Shown here in pieces: positions 35,853 through 43,187 of a stretch of DNA of 64,000 nucleotides. Made by a program: the position numbers and the translations under genes. This stretch comes from Treponema sp. OMZ 790. Lineage in GTDB: Bacteria; Spirochaetota; Spirochaetia; Treponematales; Treponemataceae. The stretch spans positions 2,976,001 through 3,040,000 of the forward strand of contig NZ_CP051201.1 of the NCBI RefSeq assembly GCF_024181285.1. Direction: 5' to 3'. Position 1 is the first letter of the stretch, and each line of letters opens with the position of its first letter. The notes beneath the pieces are model-generated. The model ran no database searches and was not told where the DNA came from. It saw nothing but the letters and a program-made list of their open reading frames with translations.

Positions 35853-36920
35853 ATGGAAGAAACTATGAAAAATAATTTTAGTTTAAATGATGAAAATACA
35901 GAGGTTAAAAAACTTTCAGAAAAATCGATTCAAGAGCTTTTAAAAGAATATCCTTTTATCGAGGATTTTATTACCGAAAACCGTTTAATTGAAATCGGCA
36001 TCTTAAATAACAAGGAGCTCACTTTAAAAGAATTTTTACAATCTCTTTCAGACGAGCTTTGTGAAGAAGAAGCCGTAAACAAAGAAGAACTGTATGATGC
36101 TTTTTTTGAATACATAATTCAAATGAAGGCTTTTTTAAATTTGGAAAATGCAAATGAGGTTAAAAGTCTTACAATCCTCCCTGGAACAAATAAGTCGGGA
36201 GAGGCGGAAACCTTTGATGAGCTTACCCTCTATACTTCTCAAATTATTTCGATTGTAGGACCGACGGGTTCAGGGAAGTCAAGACTCCTAGCCGATATCG
36301 AATGGACAGCTCAAGGGGACACACCCACAAGCCGCAGCATCTTGATTAACGGAAAAACTCCCGATAAGACAATCCGCTTTTCGGTAAACAATAAACTTGT
36401 AGCCCAGCTTTCGCAAAACATGAACTTTGTAATGGATTTGTCTGTAAAAGAATTTATAGAACTTCATGCCGAAAGCCGTTTAATAAAAAACAAGGAAGAG
36501 GCGGTAAAAAACATTATAGAGGCGGCAAACAATCTTGCAGGCGAAAAATTTAATTTGGATACCCCCATAACAGCTTTGAGCGGAGGACAGTCCCGTGCTC
36601 TTATGATTGCGGATACGGCTATTTTAAGCTCCTCTCCCATCGTCCTCATAGACGAAATAGAAAATGCAGGTATCGACCGCAAAAAAGCCTTGGAACTCTT
36701 GGTTTCAAAGGAAAAAATTGTTTTAATGGCCACACACGATCCGGCTCTGGCCCTCTATGCGGATAAGCGGATAGTTATCAAAAACGGAGGAATAGCATCC
36801 GTTATAGAAACTTCAAAAAAAGAAAAAGAAATCCTTGCCGAGCTTGAAATTATGGATGCAAAAATTCAAAATATGAGAACAAGGCTAAGGGCAGGAGAAG
36901 AACTTGGACTTACAAGCTAG
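35853..36920 (+). CDS. Soluble ABC-type ATPase with N-terminal DUF1858-like region
   Basis: A 355-residue protein. The N-terminal ~100 residues (IQELLKEYPFIEDFITENRL, then IGILNNKELTL) resemble DUF1858. An ABC ATPase domain follows: Walker A GPTGSGKSRL near 140, signature LSGGQSRA, Walker B PIVLIDEIENAGID and MATHDPAL. There is no membrane segment and no permease gene anywhere in the operon, so this is not an ordinary transporter. Start 35853 is one base after the GTPase stop. Confidence 0.8.
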   Translation: MEETMKNNFSLNDENTEVKKLSEKSIQELLKEYPFIEDFITENRLIEIGILNNKELTLKEFLQSLSDELCEEEAVNKEELYDAFFEYIIQMKAFLNLENANEVKSLTILPGTNKSGEAETFDELTLYTSQIISIVGPTGSGKSRLLADIEWTAQGDTPTSRSILINGKTPDKTIRFSVNNKLVAQLSQNMNFVMDLSVKEFIELHAESRLIKNKEEAVKNIIEAANNLAGEKFNLDTPITALSGGQSRALMIADTAILSSSPIVLIDEIENAGIDRKKALELLVSKEKIVLMATHDPALALYADKRIVIKNGGIASVIETSKKEKEILAELEIMDAKIQNMRTRLRAGEELGLTS

Positions 36921-36977
36921 AGGAGAATGATAAAAATCTTTTTATAATTTACTATTTTTTTCAAATATTTTCTATAA

Positions 36978-37156
36978 ATATAATGGGGAGGTATGATAAA
37001 CACTTCGGCAGGAATTCAGCCTCACTGTTTATCCGCCGAGTTTGCCTTTCGGCAAACATCGCATTATTATATGTGCTTTTTCACTTCGTTGCAAAAGCAC
37101 GGAAAAAACTTTTTCGTAAATTGATATTTGCTGCAAAAAGTTTTTATAGGGAAAAT
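36978..37156 (+). repeat. Structured leader repeat, copy 1 (before Rpn-like gene)
   Basis: A ~175-base element matching 45196-45372 (opposite strand). It has three hairpins: arms GATAAACA/TGTTTATC, then TTTGCC/GGCAAA flanked by CGAG and CATCG, then GTGCTTTT/AAAAGCAC, followed by a conserved A/T-rich block with complementary AAAAACTTTTT and AAAAAGTTTTT. Stem 2 and stem 3 sequences differ from copy 2 but still pair. Confidence 0.75.
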
Positions 37157-37178
37157 GTGAAAAAATTAGGAGAAAAAA

Positions 37179-37820
37179 ATGGTAAAAAGGTTTGAAGATT
37201 TAACATTGCAAGATGACTTTATGTTTTGTAAGGTCATGCAAAATACGGATTTGTGTAAAAGGCTTATTGAAATGCAGGTAAGCAACGAGAAAAACATACC
37301 TAAAAGAATGAGGTTCTACCAAGCAGCTATTGATATTTCGTTCTTGGATAAAGGGAATTTCTATAACGAGTTAAATGACAGCTTTATAATTTTTATTTGC
37401 ACTTTTGATGCTATTGGTAAAAATAGACCTGTTTATACTTTTGAAAACATCTGTCTTGAAGATAAAAACATATCTTTACACGATGGAACAAAAAAGGTTA
37501 TAATAAATGCAGAGGCCTTTAAAAACACTAAAGACAAAGAATTAAAAGAATTTTTAGAATACCTTAAAACAGGTAAGGCGAAGAGCGAATTTACAAGGAG
37601 GATAGAAGAAATGATACAAACAGTAAAACAAAATGAACAGGCAAGGCAAGAATATAGATTAATGTCTACTTTTGAGATGGACGCTAGATATAAGGGTTTT
37701 TCTGAAGGCCTAAAGCAAAAATCAATAGAAACGGCTAAACTTATGAAAAACAGAGGTTATCCGATTTCTGAAATTTTATTAATGACCGGTCTTCCCGAAG
37801 CTGAGATTGAGGAACTGTAG
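37179..37820 (+). pseudogene. Rpn-family PD-(D/E)XK nuclease/transposase-like gene with internal deletion
   Basis: The 213-residue product starts like an Rpn/PDDEXK transposase-type protein (FEDLTLQDDFMFCKVMQN) and later has VSNEKNIPKRMRFYQAAID and RPVYTFENICLEDK. Between them LIEM is followed directly by QVSNEK, so about 70 residues that normally carry the nuclease core acid residues are missing. The frame is kept, indicating a clean deletion, perhaps between short repeats encoding xEM. It is probably inactive. GGAG precedes the ATG. Confidence 0.7.
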
Positions 37821-38140
37821 ATTAGGGGCTCCGCCCCTAAGAACCCCTCGTCTTTACAAAGGCGAGGATAATTTAACCGCAAGGGGCAAATGTAAAATCG
37901 GCAGTTTCGAGCCTGTAAATAATCATTTCTTATTATCATCACATCTTCATTATGAGTATTATTACATTCTTTACAAAGTGGAACTATGTATATGGTTTTA
38001 CTTTTCAATTTACCATCTTTATCACATTTGTACACATGTGATCCGCATTTATTATCATCATCAAGCTTATTATCGCAATTAGCATTTGAACAATATGTAG
38101 GACAGTTTTTTCCTGTATATTGTTCCCATTTTTCAATCAT
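37757..38140 (-). CDS. Small HNH-like / zinc-binding protein with abnormal 3' end
   Basis: A cysteine-rich protein next to the diversity-generating template. CPTYCSNANC, then KCGSHVYKC and IVPLCKECNNTHNED, resemble the metal sites of HNH-type proteins. Coding character extends upstream of this ATG to an ATT at 38189-38191 behind AAAGGAG, giving 17 more residues (KTTYVKNWNRKAQ...); ATT may be the true start. From about 37900 the frame runs into sequence shared with the 3' side of the Rpn gene, so the tail looks like a recombination junction. Confidence 0.5.
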   Translation of the reverse strand: MIEKWEQYTGKNCPTYCSNANCDNKLDDDNKCGSHVYKCDKDGKLKSKTIYIVPLCKECNNTHNEDVMIIRNDYLQARNCRFYICPLRLNYPRLCKDEGFLGAEPLIYSSSISASGRPVINKISEIG

Positions 38141-38215
38141 AGATTCTTTCTGTGCTTTACGATTCCAATTTTTAACATAAGTCGTTTTAATTTTTCTCCT
38201 TTAATCATTTTCTTC

Positions 38216-38322
38216 TAAACCGCCCTATGGACGGTTTAAAAAGTTAAATAGTTAATGCAGCACCGCCACGGACGGCGGTGGTTCTATTCTTGCGAGTTTT
38301 TTGCGAAGCAAAAATACTCGAA
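38216..38322. repeat. Cluster of short hairpins beside the template repeat
   Basis: Three inverted repeats follow one another: AAACCGCCC/GGACGGTTT around 38218-38238, CACCGCC/GGCGGTG around 38262-38281, and a stem around 38294-38321 with arms TTTTTGC and GCAAAAA flanked by CGAGT and ACTCG. The last resembles stem 2 of the leader repeat. Function unknown; they would form in the RNA or as cruciforms. Confidence 0.5.
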
Positions 38323-38356
38323 GCTTAAAAATGTACACGGATGTACATTTTTAAGC
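38323..38356. repeat. 15-bp perfect hairpin at the end of the template repeat
   Basis: Arms 38323-38337 and 38342-38356 pair perfectly around a four-base loop (CGGA on plus). It begins eight bases after the end of the TR. In the Bordetella phage system a hairpin just after the VR is needed for homing, but here it follows the TR, so its role may differ. Confidence 0.8.
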
Positions 38357-38363
38357 GGCTCAA

Positions 38364-38495
38364 GGGCCGGCAAGCCAAGCGGATGCCAAGATTGTTGTTC
38401 CTGTTGTCAGGACTGTTGTTGTTCCGGTAGCCTACAGTGCAGTTGTTCGCGTTGTTGTTCCAGCTGCCGCCGCGTTTAACACGGTTAGAGCCTGA
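38364..38495 (-). repeat. Diversity-generating retroelement template repeat (TR)
   Basis: On the minus strand these 132 bases would read [18 protein letters not shown], then [18 protein letters not shown] and IRLACRP. The dense AAC codons are the signature of a DGR template, since adenines are the mutated positions. It matches the VR at 38698-38829 except at 24 bases, 23 of which are adenine in this copy. It is not preceded by a gene body. The reverse transcriptase is not in the window. Confidence 0.88.
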
Positions 38496-38607
38496 TGCGG
38501 CACCTTATAAGGTCCATACCGTTTTTTAGCCAAAAAAATTTAGAACCGCTAAAGCGGCTTACACAGTGCAGGTCAATCTTATTTTCAAAAATTTACTGCA
38601 ACCACAC

Positions 38608-38691
38608 CACACATTTTGCCTGTTCGGTTTCACCGCTTCGGGCGGCTTACGCTGCGCCCTCAGCTGCTCAACCTCTCCGGCAAAATGTGTG
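38608..38691. repeat. Inverted repeat just after the variable repeat
   Basis: Arms of 13 bp (CACACATTTTGCC at 38608-38620 and its complement at 38679-38691) enclose 58 bases. It starts a few bases after the VR stop codon. It may serve as a homing structure or as a terminator-like element. Confidence 0.6.
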
Positions 38692-38697
38692 AACTTA

Positions 38698-38829
38698 GGG
38701 CCGGCAAGCCAAGCGGATGCCAAGAAAGTTGCGCCCGATGCCAGGACTGTTGCCGCCCCGGGAGCCCACAGTGCAGTAGTTCGCGCCGTTGGATCAGCTG
38801 CCGCCGCGAAAAACACGGGAAGAGCCTGA
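38698..38829 (-). repeat. Diversity-generating retroelement variable repeat (VR)
   Basis: The 3' end of the Tvp-like gene. Aligned over 132 bases without gaps to the TR, 23 substitutions replace TR adenines and one replaces a G (TGG to TGA). The last 27 bases, GC-rich and ending CGGCCC, are identical in both, as expected for the region where homing begins. Confidence 0.88.
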
Positions 38830-39921
38830 AGCAGGACCTGCATAGTCCGCTCCAAGCGAAGCCGGTATAGTGCCATACCAATCCCAGCACCATTCCCACA
38901 CATTTCCCGACATGTCATATAAACCGTAACCGTTAGGAGACTTCTTCTTTACCTCATGGGTTTTATTTCCGCTGTTTGGATCGTACCAAGCATAGTTTTT
39001 AAGTTCAGTCTCGGTATTTGTTCCGGCCCATTTATAATCCTTTCCTCCCTTAGCAGCCCATTCCCATTCCGCCTCCGTTGGAAGCCTGAAACCGTTCCTA
39101 CTCATATCGAGTTCGGCCTTATCCCAATCAGCATTATCGGTTGTGGGAATTTCATCAAAGGTAAGAATACCAAAATCAACAGGACTTCCTCCAACTTTTA
39201 CCGTATAGCAGGGGGCACGATTAAGCTTTAGGCTGAGTTTATTACAAAAGGCTATTGCTTGATACCAGTTTACATTTTCTACAGGACGCTTTCCCTGTGT
39301 TTCGCCTACATCAGGGTCTTTGCCGAAACTTCCATTAAAATAGCTCGGGTTATTGCCCATCACCTCCTGCCATAGCTCCTGCGTTACCTCAGTATCTCCT
39401 ATAAGATAGGCACTTAAACTTACGGTATGAGGCTTGTTATTATAGTAATCATTATGTCCCAACCAGGCATCCACAGCAGCTATTCCTTTCATGGTAAATC
39501 CGACTGCACCTACAGTATATGTCTTATCAATAGGAGCAGTATCTTTTTTCTTAAATGTAACCTTTACTGTCGTATTTGCTGTAATCTTTACCTTTACGCT
39601 TGCACTTCCTTCTTCGCCGCCTGAAACTACTTGTCCGCCCGTAACTTCCCACTTGTCAACTTCATGGGTCGAAGCATTTGCAGGGCTTGCTGTAAAGGTA
39701 ATCACACTGTCCTTTAAGGCCTTGCCGTCTTGGATTGTAGGATTTGCAGTAAGGCTTCCGCCTTCATGTACAAGCGTTACAGTGTAGTATACAGGATTCG
39801 GCTCTTCCTTTACTTTTTGCGGGCAGCCTGTAAATAAGAGGCCCGCAACCAACAACAATGCAGTAATAGATACTGCCCGATTTAAGACATTAGTCTTAAG
39901 TTTAAAGTTAGTTTTTTTCAT
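38794..39921 (-). CDS. Tvp-like FGE/C-type-lectin-fold lipoprotein, DGR target (stop codon in VR)
   Basis: A surface lipoprotein like Treponema TvpA. The signal peptide ends LLFTGC (Cys33 lipidated); a ~80-residue beta-repeat domain (YTVTLVHEGGSLTANP) follows, then a formylglycine-enzyme/sulfatase-modifying-type C-type-lectin domain with SAYLIGDTEVTQELW, RPVENVNWYQAIAFC, GFRLPTEAEWEWAA and DMSGNVWEWCWD. It ends prematurely after RVFRGGS at a TGA inside the VR. Without that stop the frame would continue 32 residues to TAA at 38695, giving 408 residues. Ribosome-binding site GAAAGGAG. Confidence 0.88.
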   Translation of the reverse strand: MKKTNFKLKTNVLNRAVSITALLLVAGLLFTGCPQKVKEEPNPVYYTVTLVHEGGSLTANPTIQDGKALKDSVITFTASPANASTHEVDKWEVTGGQVVSGGEEGSASVKVKITANTTVKVTFKKKDTAPIDKTYTVGAVGFTMKGIAAVDAWLGHNDYYNNKPHTVSLSAYLIGDTEVTQELWQEVMGNNPSYFNGSFGKDPDVGETQGKRPVENVNWYQAIAFCNKLSLKLNRAPCYTVKVGGSPVDFGILTFDEIPTTDNADWDKAELDMSRNGFRLPTEAEWEWAAKGGKDYKWAGTNTETELKNYAWYDPNSGNKTHEVKKKSPNGYGLYDMSGNVWEWCWDWYGTIPASLGADYAGPASGSSRVFRGGS

Positions 39922-40034
39922 AGCTAATTTTCTCCTTTCAAGTAAGTTAATTTATATAATTGAGAAAAAATTTTATTTATAAGCTTTGCGCAGCTCAAGC
40001 AAGAGCTTGAGCGTCTTTGCGTCCTTTGCGGTTT

Positions 40035-40315
40035 ATTTTCAAAAAAGAGCTGCCGTTTTATAATATTCAAGGTCGTGATCTTCGTTGTTAATTTTCTTTT
40101 TCCGAGCCATAGTTGTTATTTCATGCAGACGTGGATTTAGACACCAATCGCGTACGGTATCTCGAGAAAGCCCGTATGTTCTGGCGAGTCTTTTGTAGCC
40201 GCATGTTCCTCGTTCATATTTTCCTACAACTTCTAGTTTGAAGTCAATACTGTACTTCTCTATTTTTCCCATCTGTACACCCCCAAAAGGTGTCCTAATT
40301 TATGGGGTCAGTTCA
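40035..40315 (-). mobile_element. IS3-family element remnant with one terminal end
   Basis: The outer end reads TGAACTGACCCCATAAATTA from 40315 inward, a typical IS3-type terminus unlike the end of the 8.2-9.4 kb element. Only this end and the truncated OrfA remain, so it belongs to a different IS. Confidence 0.65.
40039..40272 (-). pseudogene. Truncated IS3-type OrfA
   Basis: 77 codons starting MGKIEKYSIDFKLEVVGKY and holding the helix-turn-helix YKRLARTYGLSRDTVRDW, the start of an IS3-family OrfA. It breaks off at ~40039 in unrelated sequence, and no OrfB is found. Confidence 0.75.
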
Positions 40316-40448
40316 CGGCACATCACCGGCACACAAAAAACTAAAATGAGAAAAACCGAATTTTAAGCCTAAGTAAGATTTTACTCTCATACCTATTATT
40401 ATACTCCAAAATATATAAAAAATCAACTAATTTTCCTAAAATTACTTT

Positions 40449-40763
40449 TTATGCGTTTTTTAATTTTTCCCAAAGCTCTGAAATTTTTTCGATTATTATT
40501 TCTTTTTCTACCTTGCCCGAAATATAGGCATCGGAAAGTTTTTTTAACTCAGGTAAGTCTTCTCTAAAAATTTCAAACTTCGATAGGGGCAGGGCCTTTG
40601 CATCGTACTCAATACAAAGGCTTCCTGTCCTCTCATTCCTTTCAATTTTGCGCACAGCCTTATGAGAAGATACAGCCCTTTCAAAAGCTTCAAAAATATC
40701 CTTATCTTTTATCATCTCGCCCCTGAGCCTTATATGCCCGGGAAAAAAACTTGAAACAGTCAT
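40449..40763 (-). CDS. HMA-like small protein of the metal ATPase operon
   Basis: A 104-residue protein whose start SSFFPGHIRLRGEMIKDK and centre VRKIERNERTGSLCIEYD resemble the heavy-metal-associated-like fold found at the N-terminus of the neighbouring ATPase (HRLPGRLRLRY). It lacks the CxxC metal site. A helical tail follows. It begins 18 bases after the ATPase stop and may be a subunit or chaperone for it. Confidence 0.7.
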   Translation of the reverse strand: MTVSSFFPGHIRLRGEMIKDKDIFEAFERAVSSHKAVRKIERNERTGSLCIEYDAKALPLSKFEIFREDLPELKKLSDAYISGKVEKEIIIEKISELWEKLKNA

Positions 40764-40781
40764 TATAATATTTTTCCTCTG

Positions 40782-42881
40782 TTAAACACTTTTATCAAGC
40801 GGTTCTTCATAGCTTCTCATTGCCGATATCCCTATGGCCACGGTCGATCCGTTATGGACTAAGGCCGCCGCAGCCGGAGGAATTGAGCCCGCAAGTTCCC
40901 CTGCGATGAGAGTAGAGTTAATACCGATAATCGCCCTATTGTTTCCATTGATTCTTTTGATCAAGCCCCTTGCTATACGCCTTAAAATAGGTAAGGCCCT
41001 TAGCCCGTCATCCGGAAGGAGAATATCTGCAGTTTCTCCGGCTATGGAAGAAGCCTGCCCCATTGCAATTCCTACATCGGCTTCCGAAAGGGCAGGCGAA
41101 TCGTTTATACCGTCGCCGACCATGACAACGGTTTTACCTTCTCTTTTTAGCTTCTTTATAAAATCGGCCTTTGTGTCGGGCAGAGCCTGCGCATGGTAGC
41201 GGTCAATACCGGTTTTTTTGGCTATGCTGCGGGCAGTCTGAGGCCCGTCCCCCGTAAGCATAATTATATTTTTTATACCCAGCCTATGAAGTTCCGAAAC
41301 AACCTCCTTGGCTTCAGGGCGTAAGGGATCTTCTATTGCAATAATCCCTGCAAGCTCCTTTCCTACCGATAAATAAAGCTGGGAGCAGCCTGTCTTTGCC
41401 AAATCCTCAATAGCCATTTCGGCCTCTTCGGTTTTAGGAATACCCTCATCATCGAATATAAAATGAGCGCTTCCTATGCGCAGCTCCTCTCCGTTTAAGG
41501 TTGAGGCAAGACCGTGAGCCAAAATATAAGAAACCTTTGTATGTTCTTCCCTGTGTTCGATTCCTCTATTTTCGGCTTCACGTACAACCGCCCTTGCAAG
41601 AGAGTGAGGAAAATGCTCTTCAAGACAGGCGGCTATTTTAAGTACAGATTTCTCCGTTCTGCCGCCGAAAGTAACTATCTTTTTAACTGAAGGTTGGGAT
41701 TCCGTAAGAGTGCCGGTCTTATCAAAGACAATCGTATCGGCACGGGCGAAGTCCTCTAAAAACTTCCCGCCCTTTACGGTAATGCCGTGTTCGGCACAGT
41801 TTTTCATGGCTGAAAGCACACAAACAGGGGCCGATAGCTTCATCGCACAAGAATAATCGACAAGAAGGGTCGAGGCAGCCTTTGCAAAGTTACGGGTAAA
41901 GGCATAGGTCAAACCTGCAAGCAGGAAGTTATAAAAAACGAGCCTGTCAGCTGTTCTTTCAGCCCTTATTTGTGAAGCAGCCTTTAAAGATTGAGAGCGG
42001 TCAATCATATCGGCAATCTTGCTGACTCTGGTTTCCCTGCCGCAAGCTTTTACACAAACATGAATCTCCCCCTCCTCAACTACGGTAGAAGCAAAAACCG
42101 TATCTCCCGGAATCTTGTGCACAGGCAAGCCCTCACCCGTCATCGAAGCCTGATTAACCGAAGCTTCCCCGGCTACGACCGTTCCGTCGGCAGGAATAAC
42201 GGAGCCTATCCTAAGAACAACCGTGTCCCCGGCTTGAAGAAGATTGGCCGATATTTCCGTTTCATTTCCGTCCCGTAAGACATGTACTATTTCCTTTGTG
42301 TTCAAAAAACTTTGAGCTAAATTCTCATAGGACTTGCGCCTTGTATAATCTTCCAAGATTTCGCCCATCTCCAGCATCATGGCAATGGTGCTCGCAGTAT
42401 TTAAACTGCCGCCTGCATAGGAAAGAGAAAGAGCCGCCGCATCTAAGGTATCGGCACAAAAAGGTTTCCCTTTCTTCAATGCTTTTAGTCCCGTCTTTAC
42501 GCGGGGCATAATCGACTTAAGGGCTAAGATTTTCCTGATAGGAAAGGGTAAAAGTCTGCGGATAAAAAATTCTGCAAGCAGTCCCACCAAAGAGACGGCT
42601 AAACTTTCCGTTACAACAGGCTCTTCAACACTTGCCAAGAGTTCTTCATTTTCAAGGTACGAAGCATTTAGAGCTTTTATGTATGAAAGGGCTTCATCTT
42701 CACTTATACCGGAATATTCAATTAAAATACTTGCCGATACGGGATTTACACTTATAGACCTTATGCCTTTTTGCAAAGATACAAGAACCTCAATAAGAGC
42801 AGTCTGCTTTCGGCTTAAACCTTTTCGTTTATACCTCAAACGCAGACGCCCGGGAAGGCGGTGAGCAATATAAAAATTCAT
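40782..42881 (-). CDS. P1B-type heavy-metal-translocating ATPase with altered metal motif
   Basis: A 699-residue transporter. The N-terminus is an HMA-like domain without CxxC, then membrane helices, the actuator loop (TGEGLPVHK), the phosphorylated Asp in FDKTGTLTES and the hinge MVGDGINDSPALS. The CPx metal motif of the sixth membrane helix is replaced by DYSCAMKLSAP, so the proline and one cysteine are missing. The conserved HP of the nucleotide domain reads HS (HFPHSLARAV). The metal is therefore not predictable from the motif; manganese or another soft/borderline ion is possible. Confidence 0.88.
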   Translation of the reverse strand: MNFYIAHRLPGRLRLRYKRKGLSRKQTALIEVLVSLQKGIRSISVNPVSASILIEYSGISEDEALSYIKALNASYLENEELLASVEEPVVTESLAVSLVGLLAEFFIRRLLPFPIRKILALKSIMPRVKTGLKALKKGKPFCADTLDAAALSLSYAGGSLNTASTIAMMLEMGEILEDYTRRKSYENLAQSFLNTKEIVHVLRDGNETEISANLLQAGDTVVLRIGSVIPADGTVVAGEASVNQASMTGEGLPVHKIPGDTVFASTVVEEGEIHVCVKACGRETRVSKIADMIDRSQSLKAASQIRAERTADRLVFYNFLLAGLTYAFTRNFAKAASTLLVDYSCAMKLSAPVCVLSAMKNCAEHGITVKGGKFLEDFARADTIVFDKTGTLTESQPSVKKIVTFGGRTEKSVLKIAACLEEHFPHSLARAVVREAENRGIEHREEHTKVSYILAHGLASTLNGEELRIGSAHFIFDDEGIPKTEEAEMAIEDLAKTGCSQLYLSVGKELAGIIAIEDPLRPEAKEVVSELHRLGIKNIIMLTGDGPQTARSIAKKTGIDRYHAQALPDTKADFIKKLKREGKTVVMVGDGINDSPALSEADVGIAMGQASSIAGETADILLPDDGLRALPILRRIARGLIKRINGNNRAIIGINSTLIAGELAGSIPPAAAALVHNGSTVAIGISAMRSYEEPLDKSV

Positions 42882-42904
42882 AATTTATCTTTAAGAAAAT
42901 CAGG

Positions 42905-43126
42905 CTACTTTGCCGTAGAAGCGGATTCGTTATTATAAGCGGCTTCTGCCATTATATCTTGAGCGTCTTCTTTTACGGTTTCTACAAAGGCAGCTGCCTC
43001 ATCTTTTAATTTTAAGCCTGCTCCGATTACCTTGGCACAAGCCTTTTTAAAGCCCGCATTTCGAGCCAAAAGAACAGCAGCTCCGCCTGCAGCAACACCG
43101 AGTGCAAAAGCTCCCCATCTAGTCAT
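42905..43126 (-). CDS. Small single-span membrane protein (DUF6110-like) of the metal ATPase operon
   Basis: 73 residues with one N-terminal hydrophobic segment (WGAFALGVAAGGAAVLLA) and an amphipathic helical tail. It precedes the P-type ATPase by 23 bases. Small proteins of this kind recur beside this type of ATPase. AGGAGG-like sequence precedes the ATG. Confidence 0.75.
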   Translation of the reverse strand: MTRWGAFALGVAAGGAAVLLARNAGFKKACAKVIGAGLKLKDEAAAFVETVKEDAQDIMAEAAYNNESASTAK

Positions 43127-43187
43127 ATAAACCTCCCATATAAAATAAGCATCCGTATGGAATTAACATATCATTTTTCTATTATAT

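Noticed and set aside
36983..37195. 70-codon frame inside leader repeat copy 1
   Set aside because: It lies across the hairpins of the repeat, is not conserved as a frame in the ftsH copy and has no family resemblance.
38216..38360. Hairpin cluster as a CRISPR array
   Set aside because: The hairpins differ from each other and there are no regular repeats or spacers, and no cas genes in the window.
38559..38918. Overlapping open frames on both strands around the VR and TR
   Set aside because: They are antisense or out-of-frame shadows caused by low stop-codon density in the GC-rich lectin repeats; no ribosome-binding sites or family motifs.
37000..40300. A hidden reverse transcriptase or Avd gene for the DGR
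   Set aside because: I looked in all frames for the YxDD-type motif and a ~350-codon frame and found neither; the only sizeable frames are the Rpn-like, HNH-like and Tvp-like genes.
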